NCBI GenBank assembly: GCA_900756925.1
Contig: CAAELX010000044.1
Span: forward strand, 1-64,000
DNA: 64,000 nucleotides
From: an uncultured Roseburia sp.
GTDB taxonomy: Bacteria; Bacillota; Clostridia; Lachnospirales; Lachnospiraceae
Reading direction: 5' to 3'
Below, piece after piece: positions 42,040 through 51,884 of the stretch (position 1 is the stretch's first letter; the number at the start of each line of letters is the position of its first letter). The translations under genes and the position numbers were made by a program. The notes beneath the pieces are model-generated. The model was not told the DNA's origin. It searched no databases and saw only the letters and a program-made list of their open reading frames with translations.

Positions 42040-44517
42040 ATGAAAAACAGAGAAAAAATATATTTTGAAACAGATTATCCGGAAGATCAGGTGCACATTC
42101 ACAGTGAAATGGAAATTCTGTATATCCTGCAGGGGCACTGTGCCGTATTTGTAAACGGGAAAAATTTTGTGATGAAGCCGGAGGATCTCGTTGTATTTAA
42201 TCCGTTCGAGGCACATCAGACGTACCGGGAAGAGGGCGGGCACGTCCTGTCGCTGTTTATTCCAATACAGTATCTGACGGAGGCGGAGATCAGAACGGTA
42301 TTTTGTGCATCGGCACTCCAACCGGAGAAGGAAGTGAGTTTTGATATGCTTCGGGGACGGTTGGCAGAGATCTTCCGTGACTATACGGATAGTTCCGCGC
42401 ACCGGAGGCTGAATTTGTATGCCGAACTGTTAGAGCTTTTCAGCATTTTACAGCAGGATTTCTCTCTTGAAGATTGCAGGGAATCCGGGTATGGTGCGAA
42501 GGAACAGAAGAAAGTGGAGCAGAGGCAGAAGGTGTTGTCGTATATCTGGGAGCACTATATGGAACCTCTGACATTAAAGAGTGTGGCGGCAGAGTTCTAT
42601 CTGTCGGAAGGTTATTTCTCAAGACTGTTTCAGGAGATGTCTGGGAAAAGCTTCTCCGATTATCTGCGGAGTGTCAGACTGTCGGCAGCGAGAAGGGAAC
42701 TGCTGCGGATGAAGTCATCGGTCACAGAGACAGCATTTTCGTGTGGGTTTGGAAATGTGAATACGTTTATCGAGGCATTTCATCGGGAATACGGGCTGAC
42801 ACCGGGAACTTTTTTACAGCAGGAGAAGCAGAAAAGCCAGGAGGCAGAGGGAGAACCTGCAGAGGAAGAGATCTATTTTGCAGAGGAGATTTCCTACATG
42901 AGCCTGCTGCGGTACAGAACGTCGGAGACGAAGAATAATTTCCTGCACTTGTCTGGTAATGAAAAGATAGAAGTTGATTTTACTGCCAGGGCATCTGCTT
43001 TTCATCCAATATGGAAGATGACAACCAGTGGAAGCTATGCGAAGGAACTTTTATATGCGGTCGTGCAGGAAATCTTTCAGAAAGTGAAAAAGGAAATTCG
43101 GTTTGAAAATCATTTGCTTCATGGAATTTATGAGGATGAACTTGGAGTCTGCCACAGAAAAGAAGATGGAAGCCTTGGTTTTAATTTTGTCTATCTGGAT
43201 ATGATTCTGAAATTTCTGGTAGAGGAATTGCAGGTGACACCGTGGATTGTATTGGATTATACGCCCTCATGCCTTGTGGTAAAGAGAAAAAAACGATATT
43301 TTGGCAGTCATGTGATAAATCTTCCGGAAAATATAGAGGAGTGGACGTTACTTGTCACAGAGACACTAAAACATATGGCGGCCGTGTTTGGAATCGTGAA
43401 TGTCTCCTCGTGGAAGTTTTCAATGGAGCAGGCGATACAGGTTTCTGTCGGCAACTGCGACATGGAGGAGTACAAAGCTTTTTATCTTGCAACGTACCGC
43501 GCAATCAAGGCAGTGCTTCCGGATGCAGAGATCTTCGGATTCGGTCTTGATACCGGGTTTGTGGCATTAGATTCCAACACAGAATTTGAAGAACTGTTAG
43601 CATTTGCAAAGGAGCATGACTGTCTGCCGGATATACTCAGCTTTCAGTGCTTTTTCTGCGATTATTCGAAACTAAAACAGACGGAAGTTGATTTTGACAT
43701 GGCGCTGGATGAAGTATATCCGCTTTCAGAAAATCTGGATATTTTATCGGAGGAACTGGATCAGATCCAGAAGGTATCAGAGAGGTTCGGGGTGTCCATT
43801 CCCATCTATATTATGGTGGTAAATGCAGGAATGTGGGGAAGAGGACCGGGAAATGACACCTGTTTTAAAGCTGCCTTTACCGTCAGGAATGCATTGAAAA
43901 ACAGAGACCGTCTGATAGCATACGGAACAGGCGCAGTGATTGACCATGCACAGTCCCTGCTCCCAACGAATTCTATGTACCATGGAGGTTTTGCCATGAT
44001 CACGTTTAATGGAATACCGAAGGCAGCCTACGAAGGGCTTCTGCTTTTAAATGAGTTAGAAGGGGGTGTGATCGGGGAAGGGGAGGATTATATCATCACC
44101 CGCACTGAGAACGGACGGGAGTTTTACATTCTGTTATACCATTACTGTTCCTATAATCTGGCACGACACAGAAGGACGGTATTATCTCCGGCGGAGGAGC
44201 GCAATTATGACCGATATTATGAATATGAAGAGAAAGGGGCAAAGCCGATCCGTATTTTTATGAGAGGACTTCCATCTGGAAAAAGCTGTTTTCTGGAAAC
44301 ACATTATGTCAATCGTGAGCATGGGAGCAGTTACGATGTCTGGATGAAGATGGGGGCACCGGTCAACCCAAACCGGAAGATTCTGGATTATCTCATGAGC
44401 CGGTCAGGGTTCGAGATTGAGACAGAGGATCTGCCAGTATCTTTGGACGGGACGATTACACTGTCGATTCTGTTAGAACCGCATGAGGTGCGGGTGATCC
44501 ACGGAGTACTGGAGTGA
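42040..44517 (+). CDS. AraC-family regulator fused to a GH39-like domain
   Basis: An 825-residue fusion. A cupin sensor (1-130, HIHSEMEILYILQGHCAVFV), an AraC double helix-turn-helix (about 165-270, LKSVAAEFYLSEGYFSRLFQ and CGFGNVNTFIEAFHREYGLT), then about 530 residues resembling GH39 beta-xylosidases. The usual acid/base block WNEP is replaced by FGIVNVSSWKF near 450, and the nucleophile block reads IYIMVVNAGMWGRG near 590 without the expected Glu, so catalysis is unlikely. The domain is probably a xyloside or oligosaccharide sensor. It lies between the GPH symporter (divergent) and a GH3 gene. GGGGTG precedes the ATG. Confidence 0.85.
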   Translation: MKNREKIYFETDYPEDQVHIHSEMEILYILQGHCAVFVNGKNFVMKPEDLVVFNPFEAHQTYREEGGHVLSLFIPIQYLTEAEIRTVFCASALQPEKEVSFDMLRGRLAEIFRDYTDSSAHRRLNLYAELLELFSILQQDFSLEDCRESGYGAKEQKKVEQRQKVLSYIWEHYMEPLTLKSVAAEFYLSEGYFSRLFQEMSGKSFSDYLRSVRLSAARRELLRMKSSVTETAFSCGFGNVNTFIEAFHREYGLTPGTFLQQEKQKSQEAEGEPAEEEIYFAEEISYMSLLRYRTSETKNNFLHLSGNEKIEVDFTARASAFHPIWKMTTSGSYAKELLYAVVQEIFQKVKKEIRFENHLLHGIYEDELGVCHRKEDGSLGFNFVYLDMILKFLVEELQVTPWIVLDYTPSCLVVKRKKRYFGSHVINLPENIEEWTLLVTETLKHMAAVFGIVNVSSWKFSMEQAIQVSVGNCDMEEYKAFYLATYRAIKAVLPDAEIFGFGLDTGFVALDSNTEFEELLAFAKEHDCLPDILSFQCFFCDYSKLKQTEVDFDMALDEVYPLSENLDILSEELDQIQKVSERFGVSIPIYIMVVNAGMWGRGPGNDTCFKAAFTVRNALKNRDRLIAYGTGAVIDHAQSLLPTNSMYHGGFAMITFNGIPKAAYEGLLLLNELEGGVIGEGEDYIITRTENGREFYILLYHYCSYNLARHRRTVLSPAEERNYDRYYEYEEKGAKPIRIFMRGLPSGKSCFLETHYVNREHGSSYDVWMKMGAPVNPNRKILDYLMSRSGFEIETEDLPVSLDGTITLSILLEPHEVRVIHGVLE

Positions 44518-44606
44518 ACCAGTTCACCCGCACCATTCGCAAAAATGTATCTTCGATACTGTGCAGCCTAAGTTCAGATTCTGCAAGAATAAGTGCGAAT
44601 ACTTTA

Positions 44607-44635
44607 TTGACATTATCGGATATTGCCGATAACAT
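44607..44635 (+). promoter_or_regulatory. GH3 promoter with operator-like palindrome in the spacer
   Basis: TTGACA (44607-44612), a 17-base spacer and TAACAT (44630-44635). The spacer is nearly filled by TTATCGG-N6-CCGATAA (44613-44632), a perfect inverted repeat that a dimeric regulator could bind. Confidence 0.65.
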
Positions 44636-44732
44636 TTAATATGCAGACGTAAAAAAGTTGCGCGATGGTTCCCGTTTTTACGAGGCGCAGGAACCGTATC
44701 AATCTTATAAAAACAAGGAGGGTTTATTAAAG

Positions 44733-47240
44733 ATGCAGGTAAGAAAAAGAACCTACAGCGGCACAACATCAAACGATGTCAGCCAGAGAGAAATTGACAA
44801 CCGGAAGCTTTCAAGAAGAGCAGCAGCAGCAGAAGGAGTTGTTCTGTTAAAGAATGATGGGGTACTTCCGGTAGCAGCCGATCAGCCGATTGCAATTTTC
44901 GGAAACGGAATCGCGAATATCATCAAGGGAGGAACCGGATCCGGGGATGTCAATTCCAGAGATGTTGTCTCTGTATTAGATGGACTCCGCAATGCCGGAT
45001 ATCCGATCGTAAATGAAGCGGACACACAGAAATATATGGAAGAGTATGACAGAGCTGGCAGAGAATGGGGCGCAGAAGTATTGAGACGGATCGAGGCGCT
45101 TCCGGCTGGAAGTGATATGGCGTTTTTCGGTGTGATCGCGGAAGTAAAAAGAGAGGAAGTTGAAGACATTCCGGTGAAAAAAGAGACGCTTGAGCAGGCA
45201 AAGGCAGTTCTCTATGTGATCAGCCGTATTGCAGGAGAGGGAAACGACCGCTTCACAAAAGAGGGAGATTATTACCTGTCAGAAGGCGAGAAGAAACAGA
45301 TCGCAGAGATCACAAAGTATAACCAGAACATTGTCCTGATTATCAACACCGGTGCGCAGATTGACTTAACCGAGATGCAGCAGAATGAGGCGGTAAAGGG
45401 AATCGTTTATCTGTCACAGCCTGGATGTGAGGCAGGAAATGTCATCGCAGACATCATCTCCGGAAAGGTGAACCCATCCGGTAAGCTGACTTCCACCTGG
45501 AGCGTGAAGTATGAGGATTTCCCGAATGCGGCAACGTTCTCCCATTGCAATGGTGACACGACAAATGAAAAGTATGAGGAAGGCATCTATGTCGGATACC
45601 GTTACTTCGACAGCTTCGGTGTGAAGACGTTATATCCGTTCGGCTATGGCTTATCCTACACAACATTCACAACAGACCACGTACAGGTGGCAGCAGAAGG
45701 CAATACCGTGACGGTGACAGCAACCGTGACAAACACAGGAAAAGCAGCCGGAAAACAGGTTGTGGAAGTGTACGCAGCATGCCCGCAGGAGGCAAGAAGC
45801 AGAGAGTTGAAGAAGCTTGTCGGCTTTAAAAAGACAAGCCTTTTAAAGCCGGGCGAGAGCGAGAACGTGACAGTGGCAGCAGATGCAAAGAACTTTGCTT
45901 CCTTTGATGAGAAGCAGGCAGCATGGGTTGTAGATGCAGGGGAATATGCAATCTTCGTATCCGAGCATGCAGAACAGAATACGTTATCAGGTGTCCTTTC
46001 TGTGGCAGAGGACTGTGTGATCGAGAAAGTATCCCACATTGCACCGCTTCAGGAGGAGTTAAAAGAGCTTGAGGCACCGAAGGCAGTCGCAGATGCATTT
46101 ACAGAGGCATGGAAAGAAGAGGCAGCAGGACTTGCCCGCGTTATATATGCGCCTACGGAAGTAGCAGCAGAAAGAATCCCGGAGAAGGCTCATGCAGCAG
46201 AGGCGAGAGCGATTGCAGAGAAGATGTCAGACGATGAGCTCGTTGCCATGTTAATGGGCGAGATTACAAAGGGACAGGATAATATCCGTGAAAATGAACT
46301 TGTTCCAACCGGAATCTTCGTTCCGGGTGCAGCCGGTGAGACAAGCTGCCGCTTTACTGAGAAGTATGGCGTACCGGCGGTGTCCATGGCAGATGGCCCT
46401 GCAGGACTTCGTCTGATGAAGAGCTATGACGTGGACAACGAGAGCGGATTAATTTATGGATTCAGCCTTCTGTCTGTCCTTGGCGGTGATTTGCTTAAGA
46501 AAGATTACCACAGGGAGAATGTCACAACTTACCATCAGTATGCAACTGCCATCCCGATCGGAACCTTATTAGCACAGACCTGGGATCCAGATGTGATCGA
46601 GGAAGTCGGTAAGATGGTAGGACATGAGATGTTAGAGTTTGGTGTGGCATGGTGGCTTGCACCGGGTATGAATATCCACAGAAATCCACTCTGCGGAAGA
46701 AACTTCGAATACTATTCCGAAGATCCGTTCATCGCAGGTAAGATTGCAGCAGCCATGACAAAGGGTGTCCAGAGTATTCCGGGAATCGGAACGACAATCA
46801 AGCACTATGCGGCAAACAATCAGGAGGACAACAGACAGTTCTCGAACAGTATTCTTTCTGAGCGGGCGCTCCGTGAGATCTACTTAAGAGGATTTGAGAT
46901 TGCGGTGAAGGAGTCACAGCCAATGTGTATTATGACTTCCTATAACCTCATCAATGGGGTACCGGCTGCAAACAACACAGACCTGATCACAACTGCACTG
47001 CGCGGTGAGTGGGATTTCCAGGGAATCGTCATGACAGACTGGACCACAACAAGCTTCGGATCTGCTACTCCGCACAAGTGTGCAGAGGCAGGAAATGACC
47101 TGATCATGCCGGGACATCAGATTGATATCGATGACATCACAAAGGCACTTGCAGATGGAAGCTTAGACCGGGCAAAAGCAGTGGACTGCGTGGCAAGACT
47201 GATCACGGTATTATTCAATACGATCGGCATGGAAGCATAA
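44733..47240 (+). CDS. GH3-family beta-glycosidase with permuted domain order
   Basis: An 835-residue GH3 enzyme. As in the gene at 8859, the sandwich domain (RRAAAAEGVVLLKNDGVLPV) comes first, a fibronectin-III-like domain follows (about 320-420), and the TIM barrel is last. The nucleophile is probably Asp769 in IVMTDWTTTSFG, and the block APGMNIHRNPLCGRNFEYYS is intact. No signal peptide, so it probably cleaves beta-glucosides or beta-xylosides inside the cell. AAGGAGGG precedes the start at 44733; the in-frame upstream reading to 44658 has no site. The AraC-GH39 gene beside it and the GPH symporter form a likely regulon. Confidence 0.92.
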   Translation: MQVRKRTYSGTTSNDVSQREIDNRKLSRRAAAAEGVVLLKNDGVLPVAADQPIAIFGNGIANIIKGGTGSGDVNSRDVVSVLDGLRNAGYPIVNEADTQKYMEEYDRAGREWGAEVLRRIEALPAGSDMAFFGVIAEVKREEVEDIPVKKETLEQAKAVLYVISRIAGEGNDRFTKEGDYYLSEGEKKQIAEITKYNQNIVLIINTGAQIDLTEMQQNEAVKGIVYLSQPGCEAGNVIADIISGKVNPSGKLTSTWSVKYEDFPNAATFSHCNGDTTNEKYEEGIYVGYRYFDSFGVKTLYPFGYGLSYTTFTTDHVQVAAEGNTVTVTATVTNTGKAAGKQVVEVYAACPQEARSRELKKLVGFKKTSLLKPGESENVTVAADAKNFASFDEKQAAWVVDAGEYAIFVSEHAEQNTLSGVLSVAEDCVIEKVSHIAPLQEELKELEAPKAVADAFTEAWKEEAAGLARVIYAPTEVAAERIPEKAHAAEARAIAEKMSDDELVAMLMGEITKGQDNIRENELVPTGIFVPGAAGETSCRFTEKYGVPAVSMADGPAGLRLMKSYDVDNESGLIYGFSLLSVLGGDLLKKDYHRENVTTYHQYATAIPIGTLLAQTWDPDVIEEVGKMVGHEMLEFGVAWWLAPGMNIHRNPLCGRNFEYYSEDPFIAGKIAAAMTKGVQSIPGIGTTIKHYAANNQEDNRQFSNSILSERALREIYLRGFEIAVKESQPMCIMTSYNLINGVPAANNTDLITTALRGEWDFQGIVMTDWTTTSFGSATPHKCAEAGNDLIMPGHQIDIDDITKALADGSLDRAKAVDCVARLITVLFNTIGMEA

Positions 47241-47321
47241 GAGCTGTTTTCAGAAACGGACAGGGTGCACGGATGTAAGTGGTGAACCCTGGCACAGACA
47301 ATAATAAAGGAAAAAGACAGA

Positions 47322-48647
47322 TTATGAAACGGGGAGCTTGACAAGGAAGCAGGTTCCGTGTACGGGAGCATTCAGAACATGGATGCTCCCGTTTTGTTTT
47401 TCGGTCAGCTCTTTTGCGATGCAGAGCCCGAGACCGAAATGCTCCCTGTCTGTATGGGCGTCGTCTGTCCGGTAGAAGCGTTCGAAGATATGAGGCTTCT
47501 TTTCATCCGGGATACCACAGCCGGTGTCGGTGAAGGTGAAGCAGAGATGCCCGTTCTCTTCCCGGCAGGCGAGTGTGACCTGTCCGCCGGATGGAGTATA
47601 GCAGAGCGCGTTATCCACGAGAATGAAAAAAATCTGTTCTGTGCGGTGCAGGTCGCAGAAGCAGTCCGGAAGAATCTCATCCGGGAGGGTGAGGGAGAGC
47701 CGGATGTTTTTTTTGCTGGCAAGAGGTTCGAATTTTTCAAAGGTGTCCAATAAAAGCAGATCCGGCTGGCAGACTTCCGGTTTGAAGGTGAGTGTCTGGG
47801 CATCTGAACCTGCGAGCAGCAGCATATCGTCAATCAGACGCTTCATGCGGACGGTCTCCTCGGACATCAGGTGCAGGAAATGGCTTCGGTCAGTATCGGA
47901 AGTGCATTTCCCCACAGATTCGAGTCCGGAGCGGATGACGGCGAGCGGGGTTCTCAGCTCATGGGAGGCGGAGGCGATGAACTGGCTCTGCCTGCGCCCG
48001 GCGGCATCCACCGGTTCTAATATTTTTCGGATAAAAAAACCGAAAAAGAAAAAGAGCAGGAAAAACGATATAAGATCTGCGGCAGCCACAATTATTTTTA
48101 AAGAAAAAAGCTGTTGCTTTGATCCTTGCAGGGAGCGCAGAAGCAGAAAGTTTAAGTAGTTGTTTCCTTTTGGAATACTGCCGACGGAGGCATCGTAGGG
48201 AGAGCCGTCCTCCGTGGTGAACTGGTATTCGGTGTGGGAGGTGAGCTTTTTGTTTTTCGAGGAGAAAGCGGAGATTTTGGTCTGTGCTTCGGCTTCTCTC
48301 AGTGCTGTTTTGCAGAGTGCCTGCTCAGCAGCGGACTGGTGGTACTGGTCATAGAAGAGAGGCGTCTCATTGTCGTACAGCCAGATGCGGATGGAACTGT
48401 TCTCCTGGAGCTGGTTCAGCCACTGGTGGGAGATCGAGGACTGATCCTGCAGATGAGAGAGGACAGAGGTGACCTCAGTGAGAAAAGAGGTTTCATTTCC
48501 CTGCCGGATATTTTTCTCTGCGACAAAGACACACAGGATGCTTAAGGCGAGGATGACAGCCTGTGTGACGCAGGTGCAGAAAATAGTGAGCCTGCGGTGC
48601 AGATTCCGGTACGGGGTGGTGGAAAAAGAAAATATATAAGAAAACAT
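47322..48647 (-). CDS. Sensor histidine kinase
   Basis: A 441-residue two-component kinase. Membrane segments lie near residues 20-42 and 168-190 with about 125 external residues between. The H-box is FIASASHELRTPLAVIRSG, and the ATPase domain has N-box LVDNALCYTP, G1 DTGCGIPDEKK and G2 GLGLCIAKEL. It autophosphorylates on His and passes the phosphate to the response regulator encoded just upstream in the same minus-strand operon. It is divergent from the unusual transport cluster, which it probably controls. Confidence 0.93.
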   Translation of the reverse strand: MFSYIFSFSTTPYRNLHRRLTIFCTCVTQAVILALSILCVFVAEKNIRQGNETSFLTEVTSVLSHLQDQSSISHQWLNQLQENSSIRIWLYDNETPLFYDQYHQSAAEQALCKTALREAEAQTKISAFSSKNKKLTSHTEYQFTTEDGSPYDASVGSIPKGNNYLNFLLLRSLQGSKQQLFSLKIIVAAADLISFFLLFFFFGFFIRKILEPVDAAGRRQSQFIASASHELRTPLAVIRSGLESVGKCTSDTDRSHFLHLMSEETVRMKRLIDDMLLLAGSDAQTLTFKPEVCQPDLLLLDTFEKFEPLASKKNIRLSLTLPDEILPDCFCDLHRTEQIFFILVDNALCYTPSGGQVTLACREENGHLCFTFTDTGCGIPDEKKPHIFERFYRTDDAHTDREHFGLGLCIAKELTEKQNGSIHVLNAPVHGTCFLVKLPVS

Positions 48648-48729
48648 GTAAGCCTCCTCTGGTAATTTAGAATGGTATCGCGGTATCTGTCGGAAGAGAC
48701 CGGATATCTGGCAAAGAGAAAGGTGTAGC

Positions 48730-49401
48730 TTATGCAGTCAGAGAGTACCCGATTCCCCGGATGGTGCTGACATTAAGCACACTTCCAACGTAGGAAAGCC
48801 GTTTGCGCAGATAATGGATGTAAGTATCAAGGTTACAATCTTCTACCTCCGCATCCACACCCCAGACGCGGCTAAGGAGCACTTCGCGGCGAATGACAAG
48901 CCCGAAACTTCGAAGTAATACCTCAAGCAGCTTTCCTTCCCGTCCAGAGAGCCGTAGGGAGCCTTTGGGTCCACTTAAGAGCCGGACGCTGCAGTCGTAG
49001 GAGATATCGCCGCAGAAAAGCAGACCGTCATCTTCCCATTTTCCGCTGCGCCTGCCGAGGGAGCGGATGCGGGCGGTCAGTTCCTCGAACGCAAAAGGTT
49101 TCACAATATAGTCATCTGCCCCGGCATCTAAGCCCTCAATCCGGTCGTAAAGTTCCCCGAGCGCCGTGATTAAGATGACAGGCGTTGCGATACCGGCAGC
49201 CCTCGCTTTCTGTAAGACGAGCAGTCCGTTCATCGTCGGGAGCATCCTGTCAAGCAGGACAATGTCATAGGCGTCCTGTAAAAAGAGGTCAAGCCCGTCT
49301 CTCCCGTCGTGGCACACATCCACTTCGTAATGTTCCTGCTCCAACTGGAAGCGCAGCGTCTCGCAGAAATTGATATCGTCTTCGATCAGTAAAATTCGCA
49401 T
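48730..49401 (-). CDS. OmpR-family response regulator
   Basis: A 223-residue regulator. The receiver domain has the acidic pair EDD at 7-9, phospho-acceptor Asp51 in IVLLDRMLP, and Lys in DDYIVKPF. The C-terminal winged helix ends YIHYLRKRLS and IRGIGYSLTA. The first gene of the minus-strand regulator operon, with GAGGAG about 7 bases upstream. The gap to the divergent lipoprotein gene holds a large inverted repeat (49447-49493) that is a candidate binding site. Confidence 0.94.
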   Translation of the reverse strand: MRILLIEDDINFCETLRFQLEQEHYEVDVCHDGRDGLDLFLQDAYDIVLLDRMLPTMNGLLVLQKARAAGIATPVILITALGELYDRIEGLDAGADDYIVKPFAFEELTARIRSLGRRSGKWEDDGLLFCGDISYDCSVRLLSGPKGSLRLSGREGKLLEVLLRSFGLVIRREVLLSRVWGVDAEVEDCNLDTYIHYLRKRLSYVGSVLNVSTIRGIGYSLTA

Positions 49402-49446
49402 GATAGTATCTCCTCATTTTCATAGAGACGAGTATAGCACAGGAAT

Positions 49447-49493
49447 CTTAGAAAAGTCTTTAAATTAAAGATGAATTTAAAGATTCTTCTAAG
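49447..49493. promoter_or_regulatory. 20-bp inverted repeat in the regulator/transporter divergent region
   Basis: CTTAGAAAAGTCTTTAAATT (49447-49466) is the inverse of the arm at 49474-49493 with two mismatches and a 7-base centre. It lies midway in the 158-base gap between the response regulator and the lipoprotein genes. It is either a binding site controlling both directions or a hairpin in the leaders; the first is favoured. Confidence 0.6.
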
Positions 49494-49559
49494 ATTTCTC
49501 CGGTAAGATAGAGACAGAAAACAGGCAATTACCTAAGAAAACAGGAGAAAGGATGAAAA

Positions 49560-51839
49560 ATGAGTAACGAAAAAATAAAACACAAAAATTTACACAGTCT
49601 GAGTATGCTGTGCATCACAGCCGTATTGCTTTTCCTAAATATAATGCTGTTTTCCACGGTCCTGACGGGCTGCGGAGCAGGAAAAACCAAGGGGACAGAG
49701 AGTGATGGTGCTTCCGGAAACAGTGACAGAACCGGCAGGTTCGTGGAATCAAAAATGGTGCTGCCGGAGGAGATTGGCAGTGTGATCAAAATGAAACAGC
49801 TGTCTGACCAGACCATCGAAGTGGTCGGACGGGACAAGGATTACAGTCTCTGGGTCGCAAAGAGCAGTGATAGCGGAACGACCTGGGCGACTTCCCAGCT
49901 TACGGATATCGCAACCTATGATATCGTGACAATCGCAGATGACGGAACCATCGCAGTGATTGATTATGCGGAAAATGGAAGCTGCCCGGTCACCGTGGTG
50001 GAACCGGATGGAAGCGCACATTCTTTTTCTGTAGAACTGTCAGGGACAGATGGTGTGGTCTATGCGGCTGCACTTGACACGGAGAAAAATCTGGTGATGA
50101 CGGATACGGCTGATGCCACTTATATCATCAACACAGAGGATGGCAGCAAAAAGGGAACACTGGATATCGAGGATGAGACATTTATCTCTTTTCTGGACAT
50201 CATCGGGACGGACTGCATTGCAGTCACAAGGGAAGGTGTGTATCTTTTTGACAGTATAACAGGAAAAGAGAAGGATGAGCTTACCGCTATTTCGGAACTG
50301 ATTCAGGCAGATGACAGCCTTCTCTATCAGCACACAGATTCCGGACAGCCGGTGGTATTTGCGCGGGGCGAAGGTGCGGACAGCATAGTATTTGCATGCT
50401 ATAAGGGAATCTACCATTACACAATAGGCGGGTCTGTCACGGAAGAACTTGTCCCGGGAGCACAGGCAGCTCTTGGCAATAGTGGATCTATCTTTTATGG
50501 AATCAGCATGCAGGATGAGACACATTTTCTGGTAGCTGGCAGTAATGGAATGGAGGCAGCTGTTTACAGCTATGTGTATGATTCGGATGCAGCAGCAAGC
50601 CCGGATCAGGAACTGAATATCTATGCGTTAGAGGATACGGATACATTGCGCCAGGCAGTCAGTATTTTCCGCCAGCAGGAACCGGATATTTATGTAAATC
50701 TTGAGGTCGGAATGACAGACGGCAGCGGTGTCACTCTTGAGGATGCGTTAAAGACATTAAGCACTGATATTCTGGCAGGAAACGGACCGGATGTGCTGAT
50801 TCTTGACGGAATGCCTGTGGACAGCTATATCGGAAAAGGGATTCTTGCAGATATCAGTGATGTGGTGGAGGACGTGGATTCCTCGGACGGACTGATTGCT
50901 TCTATTGTAAAAGGCAGCACAGAGGATGGAAAAATCTATGCGATTCCGACTCGTTTTCTGGTGTCCATCCTTACAGGAGATGAGAAGACGACAGTCGCCG
51001 CCAATTCTTTAAAAACACTTGCTGACCGCATCGTGGCATTGACAAAAGAGCAGAGTACGCCTTACGTGGTACAGGAGAAGATTGCGGAAGGAATGTTACA
51101 GGATCTGTATCTGGCAGATTCCCCGAACTGGGTGAACGAGGATAACAGTCTGGATGAGACAAAAATATCCGATTTTCTGGCACAGACGAAGCGGATCTAC
51201 GATGTGGATGATCACAGCAATGCGGAATCTTATCAGAATTATTCAGAGAGCGGTGTGTTGAACGGGTACCGCTATGGATCGTTTGACAGTCTGGATTTGT
51301 TTACAGGAACATGCAGTGTGGAATTTGGAACGATTGCAGATGTTGCGGATTATCAGACCATGCTCAGTGCAGTATCAGAGGATGGCGCATCCTATAGCAG
51401 TCTTTCTTTTGACGGGCATACTGCCTATGTGCCATTTTTACAGGCGGGAGTGGTAGCCGGTGGCAATGAGGAGGCAGGAAAAGCCTTTGTGAAGACACTG
51501 CTTGGGAAAGAAGCCGGGGAAGGAAGCAATGGAATCCCGGTCAATGAGGCAGCGCTAAAGGTACAGCTTCAGACACTGATGGATCCGACGGAGACATCTT
51601 TGGCCTTCTCCAGAGATGGCAGTGATAAGGTCTACACCATTTATTACCGGTCGCTGACAAATGAGGAAGTGGATGAGATCTTGGCACAGTTAGAGAGTGT
51701 GGACGAACCGGCGCTTGTCGACCGTACCGTCCAGAACCTTGTGGTGGAGCAGGGAAGTAAATATTTAAAGGGTGAATTAAGCCTTGAGCAAGCAGTGAAT
51801 GCGATCATGCAGAAGATGAACCTGTACCTTGCAGAGTAA
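49560..51839 (+). CDS. Lipoprotein: propeller-like region fused to an ABC solute-binding domain
   Basis: A 759-residue extracellular lipoprotein. The signal segment ends STVLTGC with lipidation at Cys38. Residues 60-340 are made of repeated short strands (SLWVAKSSDSGTTWATSQLT, NLVMTDTADATYIINTEDGS) like a beta-propeller. From about 345 (QELNIYALEDTDTLRQAVSI) a family 1 solute-binding domain follows, with GNGPDVLILDGMPVDSYIGK near 415. Two sugar-type permeases follow, so it is nominally a binding protein, but the added propeller is unusual and suggests sensing of a polymer or peptide. First gene of the block facing the two-component system. Confidence 0.82.
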   Translation: MSNEKIKHKNLHSLSMLCITAVLLFLNIMLFSTVLTGCGAGKTKGTESDGASGNSDRTGRFVESKMVLPEEIGSVIKMKQLSDQTIEVVGRDKDYSLWVAKSSDSGTTWATSQLTDIATYDIVTIADDGTIAVIDYAENGSCPVTVVEPDGSAHSFSVELSGTDGVVYAAALDTEKNLVMTDTADATYIINTEDGSKKGTLDIEDETFISFLDIIGTDCIAVTREGVYLFDSITGKEKDELTAISELIQADDSLLYQHTDSGQPVVFARGEGADSIVFACYKGIYHYTIGGSVTEELVPGAQAALGNSGSIFYGISMQDETHFLVAGSNGMEAAVYSYVYDSDAAASPDQELNIYALEDTDTLRQAVSIFRQQEPDIYVNLEVGMTDGSGVTLEDALKTLSTDILAGNGPDVLILDGMPVDSYIGKGILADISDVVEDVDSSDGLIASIVKGSTEDGKIYAIPTRFLVSILTGDEKTTVAANSLKTLADRIVALTKEQSTPYVVQEKIAEGMLQDLYLADSPNWVNEDNSLDETKISDFLAQTKRIYDVDDHSNAESYQNYSESGVLNGYRYGSFDSLDLFTGTCSVEFGTIADVADYQTMLSAVSEDGASYSSLSFDGHTAYVPFLQAGVVAGGNEEAGKAFVKTLLGKEAGEGSNGIPVNEAALKVQLQTLMDPTETSLAFSRDGSDKVYTIYYRSLTNEEVDEILAQLESVDEPALVDRTVQNLVVEQGSKYLKGELSLEQAVNAIMQKMNLYLAE

Positions 51840-51884
51840 GCAGGTAATTGTGAGCTCCTATTTAAGAAGAGAGGAGAAAAAGAG

